A stretch of DNA of 64,000 nt from assembly GCF_009730915.1 (NCBI RefSeq), contig NC_052487.1, positions 2,418,001 to 2,482,000 on the forward strand, given 5' to 3'. Shown piece by piece: positions 49,350-62,608 of this stretch (its first letter is position 1; every line of letters begins with the position of its first letter). This DNA is from Dioscorea cayenensis subsp. rotundata (taxonomy: Eukaryota; Streptophyta; Magnoliopsida; Dioscoreales; Dioscoreaceae). The notes under the pieces were generated by a model. The model made no database searches. It was given only the letters and a program-made list of their open reading frames with translations, and was not told the origin of the DNA. A program made the position numbers and the translations under genes.

Positions 49350-49621
49350 TTCATTTACCTTTCAATTCTAAAATTAAAATGCCATCTCATAATTTATATA
49401 TATTTATTAAAAAAATATCAATATTAAACTACTTTTTTTATTCCTTTTCATTCTTTTTTTATCCCGTCACAAATTCACGATATCCGTCTATTTTCAACAT
49501 CAAGAAGATTTATTATTATTTTTTTCAAAAATTACCCTTAACACTCGATTCAGTTTTCTTTTTGGATTTAAATATGAGATAGAACTGTGAAGATATAAAT
49601 TAGAGGTAATTTTAAAAATAG

Positions 49622-50149
49622 TGGCAAATATTGGCTCGATATCCCTTGGGATGAAGCTCAAATCTCGATCCTTTTTAATCCAACCGCTTAGATTGCTCTA
49701 TTGCTTATATAGTAGCTTATGCTTTTGTCGGGTGTTTTCTAACGAGAGAAGAGAAAGAAAGATAAAGAGGGTAAGTTCTCTCAGTATTTAGAGAGCGAAA
49801 AGAGTGAAGGTGTAGAGTGAGAGCTCTTGCTCTGCTTTTATCTCATTAAAGCAAAGATAAAACTCTTGTTTTTTTATGGTAAGACTAGTTTTTAGAGTTT
49901 GGTAATTCTCTGTGGCTTACGCCTATTTCTCAGACTCGTTATTCCTCCACGATATAAATGAAACATCGTTCTCCTGCACGTAGGCTTGCTTTTTAGCTCA
50001 CGCTAAATCGCGTCTCTTACTTTATTCTCGCGAGATCGGTCAGACGTTATCCCTCAGATCGCCCATTCATCAGCTGCATCACAGGTGATTGCGATATCGC
50101 ACACCAAGTCGTTCAACGATCACACATTAGTTCCAGCTGCTTCACTACA
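49622..50149 (+). mobile_element. Solo LTR, Ty1/copia-like, copy A
   Basis: About 530 bases beginning TGGCAAATATTGG and ending near CTACA, with typical LTR content: a promoter-like TTATATAG, a GAGAGAAGAGAAAG leader and a central CTCATTAAAGCAA. Related LTRs lie at 53574-54111 and 62609-63126. No primer-binding site, polypurine tract or gag-pol sequence adjoins it, so it is a solo LTR. Compared with 62609-63126 it is enriched in CG where the other copy has TG. Confidence 0.65.
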
Positions 50150-51000
50150 CAACAAAAAAATAACTAATTTTTTTATAAAAATTTTGAAAATAACTAAGTT
50201 TTTTAAGATACGAGATTCTTGCTAACCAAACAGTATAAAAACGAAAAGGAGGGAGTAATGTTTTTTTCTTTGCTAGAATTATACAAAAATTTGGTAAGAA
50301 TATTTTATATATTTTACCTAATCAAAGATCAATATTGCCAGATCTATTAATTTTTTTGCTTTTTTACGTGATGAAAGAATACTTTTTTCAGAAAATATGG
50401 ACAAACTATAAAAACCTCAAATCAACCTTTAATTATGGACAAAAAAATATAATACTAAACTCTCCTATCGTATGGCGGTAAGATAATATAATATTAAATT
50501 TTTGAAATAAATATAGCTCATTATCATACCCTAAAGAATTATATTTCTTTTACAAAAACTTTCAAACGACTAAGTTGTCTCATGCTAAATTTAAGTTTTT
50601 GCTTTTTACCCAGTATCTTGTTTGTTTATAATGAAGCTTATATACATTACTAAAAATATTTAGATACAAGTAAATTATAATTAAACCCATCTTGATTCAT
50701 TGATTTTTTAATAAAAAGATAAAACTATTATTTTATTATCTTTATTAGCTGTGCTGAATTACTTTTATAAACATTTCATCAACTTTCGGTGATTAAGAAC
50801 CTAATTTGTGGAAGTTAGTAAATAAATCATTCTTCTTTTTCTTCACACTTTATTCATGTTTTTGCAAGTAAAGTGGTCAAAAAGAGATTTAACAAAAAAA
50901 GAAAAAGAAAAAAAAAGAAAGAAAACCATCAAGGAAAAAATAAAAACAGCAAGCATTAACAAGTCTTCACCAATGCTTCTTTTATTAGATGTTGAATTTT

Positions 51001-52145
51001 GCATAGCAAAGCGGCAAAGAATGCATTAAACTTAAGTTACTTAACCAATAAATAACGCCAAAGAATATTATTTTAAAATTTTAATTGATAATATTGACCG
51101 AAAGACTCATATTACATGTGATGTCACCACGTTATGTCATATTGGCCATCACATTACACCGACTTCTCTTTATATTATATATATATATATATATAGTTTT
51201 CCTAAAGAATATAAAAATTTTTTTCATGAATGGTATAAATAAATCGCCTAAATAAATGCAACTAAATTCATATCAAATAAAAATTTGAGAATCCCTGTGA
51301 GAATGGGAGGAAGAGTCTTAAATTTCAAAACTACTTTTTTATTTTTATTTTTATAATTCTACATTTTACTTTCACTGTTTAATGGGTTGGTTTTAGCCAC
51401 ACAAAGAATTAATAAGTGAAAAAACTAAAATTAGATAGCCATTAATGAATATAAGAAAATATCAACTAAATAAATGGTAACCTAAATTCATGCAAATAAA
51501 TCCACATCAAAATAATTAAAAAATATAAAAAAAAAATGTCGGAGGAGTTTTGCCATAACAATAGAAAGCTTTAACAAGTTTTTTTTAATAAATTGGTGAT
51601 AATTTTTTTTTGTTGCATTGTATTTCAGAGGTAAAGTAAAAAAATCAATAGACTATGTCTTAACTCTTAAGCTTTAACAAGCCTTTTTATATATATATAT
51701 ATATAGTTGCATTTTGCAGACAAAAGCGACAAAGAAAACTTTAAACTTGACTAACAAGTAATGGCCAAGATTATTGTTTTAATTGATGATATTGACTTAA
51801 AGACTTACATTACATATGATGTCACCACACTATTTCTTATTAGCTACCACATTACACCTACTTTTCTTTTCATATTATATATTAGAAAATAATAACATAT
51901 TCTATTAAATAAATAAGATTTTCAGGTATATAGTTTTTTGAAATATTATAAATTTTTCATGCATTGGTATAAAAATTACTTTTTTTCAAATTTTGGGAGT
52001 GAGACTTTTCACCATTTTACTTTTCACCATTTATTGCGGTTTTCACAAATAACTAGTCAAAAATGATTAAAAAGAAGAGATAGTCATCAATGAATATCGG
52101 AAAAATATTAACTAAATAAAAATAACTTAAATAAATACAATTTAG
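51001..52145. repeat. Diverged direct repeat, period about 650-700 bp
   Basis: The segment 51000-51510 recurs at about 51700-52145. Shared landmarks are GATGTCACCAC (51121, 51820), ATTACACC(G/T)ACTT (51152, 51850), GGTATAAA (51231, 51965) and AATGAATAT...AACTAAATAAA (51444, 52090). The copies have diverged considerably and have no coding content. Confidence 0.6.
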
Positions 52146-53573
52146 AAAACAAAAATTAAGAGGGCTCCACCTCCCTACGTGATGTCCCAACAATTTATTT
52201 TTGAAGTATTTTTAAACCAATCCAAAAACTATATTGTTTTTTGAATTTACCAATGTTGTCGACTAGTTTCTGCATTAAATCGATCAAAAGCCGTGAGTTT
52301 GAATTAATGTGTTCAACTGGGTTGAACCATATCAATAATAAAATATTAAAAATATATTATAATAATTAATAAATATAAAAAATAATATAATTTCTATTTT
52401 TCATAACTAAAAAAGTATAATTAATTAAATTTAATATTTTTATTTTTATTTTAATTTTAATTTTAATTTTATATACAAATTTTAACTCCCTAAAACTATA
52501 AAATATTGTAAAAAAATAAAAATCTCAAATTCACTCGTGCCACTCGGAACCTCAAAAACCACTCACTTCTCTTCTTTCTTCCACCATTGTTTTTCCCTTC
52601 TTCTTAGTAACCTAATGAAACCCCCCTCTATCCCCCGCCGTTGCTTCTCCTTTGTTTTTTCTCTATCACAGTAATCTATCTAACCACTCTTTCGCCAGTC
52701 ATTACTCATCCTTCACTAGAGATGGCAACAACTAGGGTATAGATGTGGTATATCAAAAACTTTATTCTTACCTGTAACCCCTACCTTATACCTATACTAT
52801 TACCTGTACCCTCAAAGACAAAAGAAATAATATCTTTATCCTTACCCGCATCGTGACTCCACTTTTCACCTATTGTTCAAAAATACCAAATTAACATTAA
52901 ATAATAATAATAAATAACAAATAATTCATGAATGGAAATTTCATGAGACAATCTGTAAGAAAGGAAAAGCCTCACTTGAGGGTAGGATACATCATTGCCA
53001 TCTTTTATCCTTTACTCTCGCCTCCTCTTAATCGATCACCCTTAGAATCATCCACTCAAATCGCCTCCATTGCTGGCCGGGTCATCGTGTACTTAATCTG
53101 GTCAATCAGCCCGAGCTTAAGGGCATGCCTCGAACAATGCTCATGACCTGTCTCCCTGTTAGACCCAATGCCTGTGTTTAATTACATACATTGGAATTTA
53201 CATTGCAATTGTATAAACAATGCTTGTATCCTAACCATAAATACTATTCAAGAACATGGCAAACTTACATTTTAAGAAAATGTTAGGTTTAGTTTTGAAA
53301 TAGTAAGACCACATCTGTTGTGTAATAAAAGTCAGAATGAGTTTATATATAGCATAGAGGTTGGGAGTCACTAAGTCTTGAAACTTTTGTGTGAAAGAAT
53401 TCTAAGTCCATATAGAGCCCATATAGAGCCCACTAAGATCAAAAATATAAAATCTAATTGGCTCCGCCACGCAACTATAGAAATGTTAAAATGGAAGCAC
53501 CATAACAACGATAACGCACATCGCGATCGTAGCAATGTTATTATTCACATATGTGGCCTCTTGTGCTCGGACA
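52146..53573. other. Intergenic with scattered repeat debris
   Basis: No gene is supported. A stretch around 52720-52870, with GAGATGGCAACAACTAGGGT followed by repeated ACCT(G/T)TACCC-like motifs, resembles the ends of plant non-autonomous DNA elements that start with GATGGCAA. The rest is unremarkable. Confidence 0.4.
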
Positions 53574-54111
53574 TGTTAAATATTGGCTTGATATCCTTGG
53601 GATGAAGTCAAATCTGATCTCTTTAATCCAACGCGTCGGATTGCTCTCATTGTTTATATAGGCTATGCTCTGTTAGTGTTAAGTGAAAAATGAGAAAAAG
53701 AGAGAGAGATAGAAATGGTGAATTTCTCTCAGTATTTGGAGAGTGAAAAGAGTGGTGTAGAGGAGAGCTCTTTGTTTTGCTGATCTCATTAAAGCAAGGT
53801 AGGACCCTTGTTTTTGAGGTAAGGCTAGTTTTTGTAGCTTGCAATCCCTCTTGCTGGTTTTATGTCTATTTCAGGCACTTGTACTTTTTGTTATTCCCCC
53901 ATGCTATAGCGAAGCATTGTTCTCCGTGACGTAGGCTTGTCTCTTTATCTCGAATCCATGTTAAATCGCGTCTCTTTACTTTATTTTTCCTCGAGGTTGC
54001 TGTATGTTATCTTTCAGCATTGCTTCATTCTATTGTGTGATCGCGTTACATGCGAGCATTACACACCGTGTTTAACGAATCGCCACTACTAGTCCCTGGG
54101 CGTGCCTCACA
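53574..54111 (+). mobile_element. Solo LTR, same copia-like family, diverged copy
   Basis: Begins TGTTAAATATTGGCTTGATA and aligns along its whole length to the LTRs at 49622 and 62609, including GAGAGTGAAAAGAGTGG, CTCATTAAAGCAAGG and a final GCCTCACA. It lies outside the 8 kb repeat and is more diverged, so it is a separate insertion of the same family. Confidence 0.65.
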
Positions 54112-54990
54112 TACCTGACAACACATACCATCCTCGCACACCCTTTTGTCACACTCCATCGCTGCTCTCTCATCGCTGCGCACACCGCCCACTATCAACC
54201 TTCCGCGAACAAAAGATTATTGTTGCAAAGACATTGTTTACCAACACTGTATTAAAATTTTATGTTTATGTACAAGCTTTGTGCAAGCTCGCACAACTCT
54301 TCACCAAGTCGTGGGTCTCGCGGTGGACGACACTACCCGTACACCTTTTCTCGCCAAGCTTTGCATAACCTCTCATCTCGTAAATGGCTTCCAAATAATA
54401 ATATAACTTTTACAAATTAGAAAATAACCCTCTTGTAAATTCATAATGAGATAGTAACTCTAAAAACCTCGACAAATGCACATACAAATTTTCTAATCGA
54501 GAAACCACGTGACTCTTTAGAGTCACTTAAGAATGCTTCACTACATCAATAATGGAATACAAGACGATGTTCTTCTAAATATAACTAGAGGATCGCAACC
54601 AAAGATATAACAAATCAACAACTCAAAAATAGATAACAATAATGACATAAAAAGAGATCAAAGGATCATCAAATCACGATGGGTTGTAGAGCTACTTGCA
54701 AGGATCGACTCACCGTAGATTTGTGACAAAATTCAGCACCATTTTACCATCTCGACTTCTCTGCCAAGCTCACCCTAACCCCTTCTTCTCTTCTTTTCTT
54801 AATTTCCTTGCTCATTTTTCTCCAACCCCCGATTCATCTCCATGTGTCACTCGATTTCTAATCCCAAATGGCAAATTAGCCACTTTGCCCTCAAATTGTT
54901 AGGAACTACTACTGTATACAATCAGATATCTATTATTCAGATAGCCACCTTATTTATATAACTCGGTATCTATATATACCAGTATCAGAG
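54112..54990. other. Unassigned sequence up to the gap
   Basis: No recognisable gene. Short open frames near 54100-54400 and 54700-54900 have no family signature. The last bases before the gap, CCAGTATCAGAG, resemble the copia primer-binding site TGGTATCAGAG, so the contig may stop just inside a retroelement. Confidence 0.35.
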
Positions 54991-55990
54991 NNNNNNNNNN
55001 NNNNNNNNNNNNNNNNNNNNNNNNNNNNNNNNNNNNNNNNNNNNNNNNNNNNNNNNNNNNNNNNNNNNNNNNNNNNNNNNNNNNNNNNNNNNNNNNNNNN
55101 NNNNNNNNNNNNNNNNNNNNNNNNNNNNNNNNNNNNNNNNNNNNNNNNNNNNNNNNNNNNNNNNNNNNNNNNNNNNNNNNNNNNNNNNNNNNNNNNNNNN
55201 NNNNNNNNNNNNNNNNNNNNNNNNNNNNNNNNNNNNNNNNNNNNNNNNNNNNNNNNNNNNNNNNNNNNNNNNNNNNNNNNNNNNNNNNNNNNNNNNNNNN
55301 NNNNNNNNNNNNNNNNNNNNNNNNNNNNNNNNNNNNNNNNNNNNNNNNNNNNNNNNNNNNNNNNNNNNNNNNNNNNNNNNNNNNNNNNNNNNNNNNNNNN
55401 NNNNNNNNNNNNNNNNNNNNNNNNNNNNNNNNNNNNNNNNNNNNNNNNNNNNNNNNNNNNNNNNNNNNNNNNNNNNNNNNNNNNNNNNNNNNNNNNNNNN
55501 NNNNNNNNNNNNNNNNNNNNNNNNNNNNNNNNNNNNNNNNNNNNNNNNNNNNNNNNNNNNNNNNNNNNNNNNNNNNNNNNNNNNNNNNNNNNNNNNNNNN
55601 NNNNNNNNNNNNNNNNNNNNNNNNNNNNNNNNNNNNNNNNNNNNNNNNNNNNNNNNNNNNNNNNNNNNNNNNNNNNNNNNNNNNNNNNNNNNNNNNNNNN
55701 NNNNNNNNNNNNNNNNNNNNNNNNNNNNNNNNNNNNNNNNNNNNNNNNNNNNNNNNNNNNNNNNNNNNNNNNNNNNNNNNNNNNNNNNNNNNNNNNNNNN
55801 NNNNNNNNNNNNNNNNNNNNNNNNNNNNNNNNNNNNNNNNNNNNNNNNNNNNNNNNNNNNNNNNNNNNNNNNNNNNNNNNNNNNNNNNNNNNNNNNNNNN
55901 NNNNNNNNNNNNNNNNNNNNNNNNNNNNNNNNNNNNNNNNNNNNNNNNNNNNNNNNNNNNNNNNNNNNNNNNNNNNNNNNNNNNNNNNNN
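54991..55990. other. Assembly gap of exactly 1000 N
   Basis: A round-number run of N is a placeholder of unknown true size. Nothing can be said of its content. Confidence 0.99.
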
Positions 55991-56884
55991 GCTGATTAAC
56001 TTAATCTCTTTTCAATGAAACTCAAGCCCCAACAACATTTATTAAGATTCCTACAAAATATAACCATTAGAATCAAACAATGCCGCAAAGTGAATCCCAA
56101 AGTACTTCTCTCTCATCTCTGGACAAAAATGACCCCAAATTTCCAAACAAATCCATAAAACTTAACACTCTTCACCCACCATTCTGCTTTAAATGTCAAA
56201 ACCATTACCCCTTTAAGTAAATAAATAAATAAAGGCATAAATATCAAAATAATCATTCTATTTTATGTTTTATGCCCTTTAAATCCCTCTAATATAAAAT
56301 ACGCAATTTTAGTCCTCGTATTTACATATTTTTATTTTTTAACTGTAAAATTCATCCTTTTTAGTTTTTGTATTTACAAATTTTCACTATTTTTTCACTA
56401 TTTTTGATCCCTCCAGTTCATCAGGACCAAAAAAATATTTTCATCAATAAAAAAAATCAATAAAAAGAATAAAATGAACTAAAATGATAGAAATTTATAA
56501 ATATGAGAAACAAAAAAACAAATTTTATATTAGAGGGATTAAAAGAGAAAAAATAAAATAAAATAAAAAAACTATTTTGATATTTTGACAATAAATAAAA
56601 GATCTCAAATTGCAGAAAAATCTATTAAATAAATAAACAAATACGAAAAAAAAGAGAGAAAAAAGAACACAGCATTGCATGATAATACTCTTCTCATTGA
56701 ACTTCAATTAATCAATAGAACACTGAAAACGTTTCCCAAACTGTGTTGTTTTCACTCACAAGCTACCACCTTTTTGTACAAAAATACAAAAAACGAAATA
56801 AAATAAAAACGCTAACTTTTTGTTTTCATTTTCCACAATCTTCATTCATCTCTGGCTCTCAAAACTCTGAACTTTTCATTTTTT

Positions 56885-57253
56885 TCAAGCATTGTTTGCA
56901 GAGCTTGGGATTTCATGGATGTGTTGAAGCTGCCAAATATCATGATAATCTTCCCAAAATGCCCCTCCAACTCTGTTTTCAGACCAGAGGAAGTCTTCTT
57001 CTCCAAATGGAAACCATCCAAGAAGCACTTCATCTTCAACTCCCCACCACCACCCACACTCACCGGAGAAATCCCACAAGCTCTGCTCTTCCTCGGCCGG
57101 CGGCAGCGCCGGAGGTGGTGCTTCGAGGGGAGCTTCCGGTGAAGTTCTCTTCTCCTCTGGGCTCTCCTTCTTCACTTTGGCTGGAGCTTTGGTGGAGTCT
57201 CTGGACTTCTTTTGGGGTTTTGAGAGAGTGTTTTCAGCTCGGGTTCTCTTCAT
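56885..57253 (-). CDS. Small Lys-rich/Trp-rich protein of unknown function, copy B
   Basis: The same 122-residue protein as at 43887-44255, with identical sequence. If the 8 kb repeat is an assembly duplicate, the genome holds a single such gene. Its frame is untouched while the surrounding repeats differ between copies, which is mild support for real coding. Confidence 0.6.
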   Translation of the reverse strand: MKRTRAENTLSKPQKKSRDSTKAPAKVKKESPEEKRTSPEAPLEAPPPALPPAEEEQSLWDFSGECGWWWGVEDEVLLGWFPFGEEDFLWSENRVGGAFWEDYHDIWQLQHIHEIPSSANNA

Positions 57254-58360
57254 CGTTTTCGTTTCCGTTTTCTATTTTCACTGTGTGTGTGCGTGTTTTT
57301 TTTTATAAATTTTTGGGTTTCTGTTTTCTGTTTTCTGGTTTGGTTTTTATAATAAGTAACACAGGGTTTGGACTTGGATGTACGAAACGAAACCACTGGC
57401 GTTCCACTGTTCTACTGTCTCTTTTCTCTCCTTTTAGCTTAACGTGGACCACCATCTCGGTATTTTAAATATTATATTTTATTATAGGTGTATTTTTTTT
57501 TTTTTACATGTATGACCTTGAAAATATTGGAAATTTATGCAATCACGTACCCCTCGTGGCGTTTGGTTGGCGGGCAATTTGGGTTTGTTTTCTTGAATTA
57601 GTACACCAGAGAAAAAACTCATCAAAATTTAATGTACATCTTCCGTTGAATTAATCAAATTTATTATTTTTTTGTTTGCCACGTAAGTCAAGACATCTCG
57701 AGGCCAGAAAGAGCAAGCACTCAAGTGGCAACTCAACCTAATCGGCTTTCTAATGCACTTGTAATTATGTATTTTTTCTTTTTAGTCTTTTTAATATTTT
57801 TAAGTACAATTAAGTTTTCATATTTAGTCAAATTGGATCATTCTAGTCCGATGTGTAAATGGATAAGTGTAAATTACAATGACTTAATTATACATAAAAA
57901 TATTGCAGTGGATTAGAACGACACAATTCGACCAAATATGAGAACTAAATTATACCAAAAATATTAAAAGGACTAAGAAGACAGAAAGTACATAATTATA
58001 GGGATGGCAATTAAACTTATTTCTTTTCATATTTTACCAATATATTTAATTATAAATATATTTTTATTAAAATACTCATAACCAAGCTTTCTATGACCTT
58101 ATTAAGGAAAATAAAAGTGAGATAATTCTAAAAGTCTCGAGTTCTCTTTTCTCCGGTTTAAAAGTACGTAGATTGGACAATTAATTCCCAACATTAATTT
58201 TTTTCATCTATATTTTTTTGTTTCATTTTTATAAGTGTCAAAAATGATGAATAATATAAATTTATTTAAGGGAATGAAACGCTGTTCTAGAAGGATCGTT
58301 GGCTCAATGGTAGAGCCCCGATGTTCCAATGGCCTAATCTTTTAAGTGAAAGCAAACATC

Positions 58361-59165
58361 ATAATGCCTTCTTTCAATGAACTTGCCCATTTGTTGGAAG
58401 ATTCTCCTTTTTCTGAGGATACTGATGTTGCCTAGCTTCGGGTTTTGCTAAGATCAAGCGATTGGGAGGCGATGGACATTAAATGTTGGTCATTTTCAGG
58501 AAATGGTTCATTCACGTTAAATCCGTACTATAACTTTCTTAATGATGGTGGGTTACGTTGTAAATTAATGAAGTGTTTTTGGAGAAAACATTGTCCATTG
58601 AAAATCAACATTTTCTATGGCTTGTTTGGAAGGATAAGATCCTAACCCTTGAGAATCTTAAAAGCAGACGCTATAACAGACTTCCGACAGCAACCTGTGT
58701 GACGTGTCACGCTGATATTGAATCAGTGGATCATTTGTTTCTTCACTATTCGTTTGCAAAGGGTGTGTGAGTTTTCTTTGGAAGGCTGCTTTGCTGCCCT
58801 GCTCTTTCAAAGATGATGAGTACTATCTGGTGTTCTTGGAGATGGAACATGAGTCCGACGGCTAGGGTGGTTACGGACATAGTGATCAAGGCGCTTGTTT
58901 GCCATATTTGGCTGGCTAGGAAGGCTAGGAATGATAAAAAATTTTAATGCTAAAATTCTTCATGTTCATTGCATTGTCCTGAATATTACTCGGATGATTT
59001 TATCGTGTCTCGATGCGCTTGCAGATAACGTCAAAGGGAAGCTGGAAGACTCTATTTCTATGATTCGGCCCAATCTCAAATTCTTGGGGCCATGGGGACA
59101 ACTGCCACTGGGTAGTGCCACTATCGAGGAGGCACCAGATCCTGCCACGGGGTAGTCTATCATCT
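58361..59165 (+). mobile_element. LINE relic: reverse-transcriptase zinc-binding region, copy B
   Basis: The better preserved of the two. A frame reads KDKILTLENLKSRRYNRLPT and then CVTCHADIESVDHLFLHYSF, the zf-RVT zinc motif (C-x2-C...H...), with Tyr where the last Cys is expected. Stops and frameshifts remain (near 58435, 58645 and 58770). No endonuclease or polymerase domain is present. Confidence 0.78.
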
Positions 59166-59346
59166 TTGAATGTGGGCTCGAGGAAGCCGTGTTGTTTTCT
59201 TCTGGTGGTTTTTGTTGTATCTCGCCTGTATCACGTATTGTGGTGTGGGGGGGTTATTTTGTGGGTTTGCTGTGTTGGTGTTCTCGTGTACTTATGTTTT
59301 TGTTTTAATTTAAGTGGTTTATCTACTTTTTTTTTTTTTTTTTTTT

Positions 59347-59377
<31 letters not shown>

Positions 59378-60374
59378 AATTTTATTTAACAAAAAATAAA
59401 GAGTTACATATATAAAATTCTTGTAATGTAATATAAACATACATATATATTTACATATTTCTTTGTTTTAAATAAAAATTATTTTTAAATCCAACACAAA
59501 TAATTAATTAATTATGGAAAAATTGGAAAAGTAAAATTTATATAAAAAAAATTAATAATTTTATGGAGTGTCGTGGCATGTCAAGTAATAACCCAACATT
59601 TCAGTTTTCTGTGCTTCATCAAGGGTCCAATCCAATCCACAGTCAAACAGTGCCGACAAACCCTCACCTTAGCCGTCCAATTCCAACCAGGCCCCCCCTT
59701 CACTTTAATTTTTATTTTTATTAAAAAAATAATATATATATATATATATATGTTCCAATATCAAACACTATAAAAGATATAAATATAGATATCTTATCCA
59801 CTGTCTCCACTATGTCTCATGTCTCAATTAATAGACATGCAACAACATAGCTGTCCTCTAATCTTAATTAATTAATTAATTAATATAATAAAAAAAGTAC
59901 TAATTAGTAAATTAATCTAAGTAATGTCGGCACCTGGAAGGTAGCTGGCAGTGATGGCAGGCATGAAGTCAGTGAGATGGTGGCCTAACTGGCTAAACAG
60001 CACCACATATCCAGCCAAATAACAACTGGTCAGCCACGTTAGGTCTAACCCAACCCAATGTAACACAACTTGTTTGGACTCTCTCTTTCTTCTCTTCCTT
60101 TTCAATCAATTAACTTATCACTTTCTCAACTTTACCTGATAACTTGGTCTGTCTCCTCTTGTTAGTTCTGGACCACACTTGTGCCCACTACCTATATTTT
60201 TCTTTTTCTTTTTTTTTTAATGATTTTTTTTCAAATATGTTTTTAATAACTGTGCCTGTGTGCCTATAGCACATAGAGTGTCTGTAGTCTATGAATAAAA
60301 AAAATCCATTTCAACCGTATGTTAAAAAAACCAATTTGAATTGAGATTTGGTGGGAAAAAAATATGCCTATAAC

Positions 60375-60410
<36 letters not shown>

Positions 60411-61955
60411 GACTGATCATATAAGAATATTCTTAGATAATTATTAATCATTGGATTTGAACCCTAATGGTTTCAGATTATTCACTCTAGTAAACAATGA
60501 TTTATAAACAAAGATATCAATGAATCAAAAGTAGAATAATAAAAATAATATATATACAGTATTTCCATTTTTAACAATTTGAATCCAATGGTTTTTAAAT
60601 TATTTATTTTTAATAAATAGTGATTTATGAACAATGTTGTCCATGGTGTAAAAGTAAAAATAAACAGAGAACAACTGGATACATAGTATTTTAATTTCAC
60701 TTGTTCAATCACGATCACAATAATAATATAATAAATCACACTAATTCACTCTTATTTGTACCATCACCCCTCTTAGATGTGGACACCATGGAGTTATATA
60801 TATATTTTTTTGTTAGAGCAAGGAGTGTTATGGCCATAGCTATTTGAAGACCAAGTTATTTAAGGACAAATATATTTGAAAGACATAAATTTGGAGTGTT
60901 ATGATGTGAGAAAACAAACTAGTTATTGGCAAAAAGAGCTATGAAGGAATTGAGTGTATCAACTTGGGTAGCTTGACGGGAAGAGTTGGATGCATGACAT
61001 GCATCATAAAGGCAGCGTTCTGACAAAAACTAGACTTCGGTCAAGATGAACAATGATCTTTGATTGCAGTTGAGTCACGCATGAGTTATGCTATATTTAG
61101 AATGTTAAAGGCGATACATATAAAAAGCTATGTTATGAGATTTATAATTTGACATTGGAGAGAGATCCAAATGTGAACATAAATGAGAGTGTACATTGAC
61201 CAATCTAATTATAAGGTTTTTTTTAAACATTTTTTTAGTGAATTGTTATTTCTAAACTCGATCGTCAAAATATTGATAGATTGTATTGAATTAGATTATT
61301 AATTTATGTGTTTCTTATTTTAATTATTTAATTGTACACTAAATATTTATAATTATATTCCAGGAGAAATTGAGCGAAAATCATTGAACCAATGCTCTCT
61401 CAAACTAAAATATATATATATTTATATTTATATAACATACACACAAGTTACGTGTGAGAAAGGAGGTGGCGTGCAACACGTCAGATTCCTCGTATCAGAT
61501 GAAATTAATGAATGAATTAATTAATTAAGAAAAGGGCCAAAAAAAATGAGAGGTGGAATGTGGGTGGCGCAGTGGATACTAAATATAAAAAGAAAAAGAG
61601 AGCACGTGAGAAGGGCGTGGGGGACTTTTGGGTCAGGGGAAGGGGACAGCCTTGCAAGACGTGGGGCCCTGGTTTGTTGGGCCATGCGTTCATCATGTGT
61701 CCTTTGTGTGGGGCCCACGACAACTAAGACTAGTCTTGTCAACTTGTGGATTTTTCTAATAAAAAAATTCTTATATTATATATATATATATGTACGATTT
61801 TTTGGAGGTTGATTAGACGGTGGGTTTCTTTGCATGTCGGCCAAGTTGTATTAAATGTCCTCTTATAATGATCCGCAAGACCACGTTTAGTCTTTTTTTA
61901 TCATTTTCATGCTTAGTCTTCGTTACGTGCATCACACTTGCGTCTGTTTTCTCTC

Positions 61956-62018
<63 letters not shown>
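61956..62018. repeat. (TAA)21 microsatellite, copy B
   Basis: A perfect trinucleotide run of 63 bases, the same length as in copy A. Confidence 0.95.
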
Positions 62019-62305
62019 GAGTTGCAGTTGAAAGCCCAACTCGAACTGGGCCAACCTAATAAAAATATGGGCCACTAACCTTCACATGAGAAAGTTGAAT
62101 ATTTCATATTCAGATATAAAATCAATGGTTTTTTTCAAATTTATATCTGATTCTTTAAAAAAATAGTTATTACATTTCACCCCACCCAACCCCCTAATAC
62201 TGTAACAAAAAGGTTTTGTATTTCATTTAACAATTTCATAGTAAAAAAATGCCAAATAATATTTCTCTTTCACAATAGTTTAGTTGAGGCTAATGATTTG
62301 TCCAC

Positions 62306-62337
<32 letters not shown>

Positions 62338-62608
62338 TTCATTTACCTTTCAATTCTAAAATTAAAATGCCATCTCATAATTTATATATATTTATTAAAA
62401 ATATCAATATTAAACTACTTTTTATTCCTTTCATTCTTTTTTATCTGTCACAAATTCATGATTTTTTTTATCTGTCATTTTCAACATCAAGAAGTATTTA
62501 TTATTATTTTTTTCAAAATTACCCTTAACACTCGATTCAGTTTTCTTTTTGGATTTAAATATGAGATAGAACTGTGAAGATATAAATTAGAGGTAATTTT
62601 AAAAATAG

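Larger units (their letters stand above)
42985..51010. repeat. 8 kb direct repeat, copy A (left of the gap)
   Basis: Nearly identical, in the same order and orientation, to 55991-64000. The match begins exactly at the first base after the N gap and runs to the end of the window. Microsatellite lengths agree exactly: (TAA)21 here at 48971-49033 and there at 61956-62018, and a 30 bp (AT)15 at 47391-47420 and 60379-60408. Differences are mostly homopolymer length changes and patches inside transposon-derived sequence. This points to an assembly duplicate rather than a real repeat. Confidence 0.92.

Noticed and set aside
54102-54902. Open frames before the gap, considered as retroelement gag
   Set aside because: No zinc knuckle or other gag signature can be seen.
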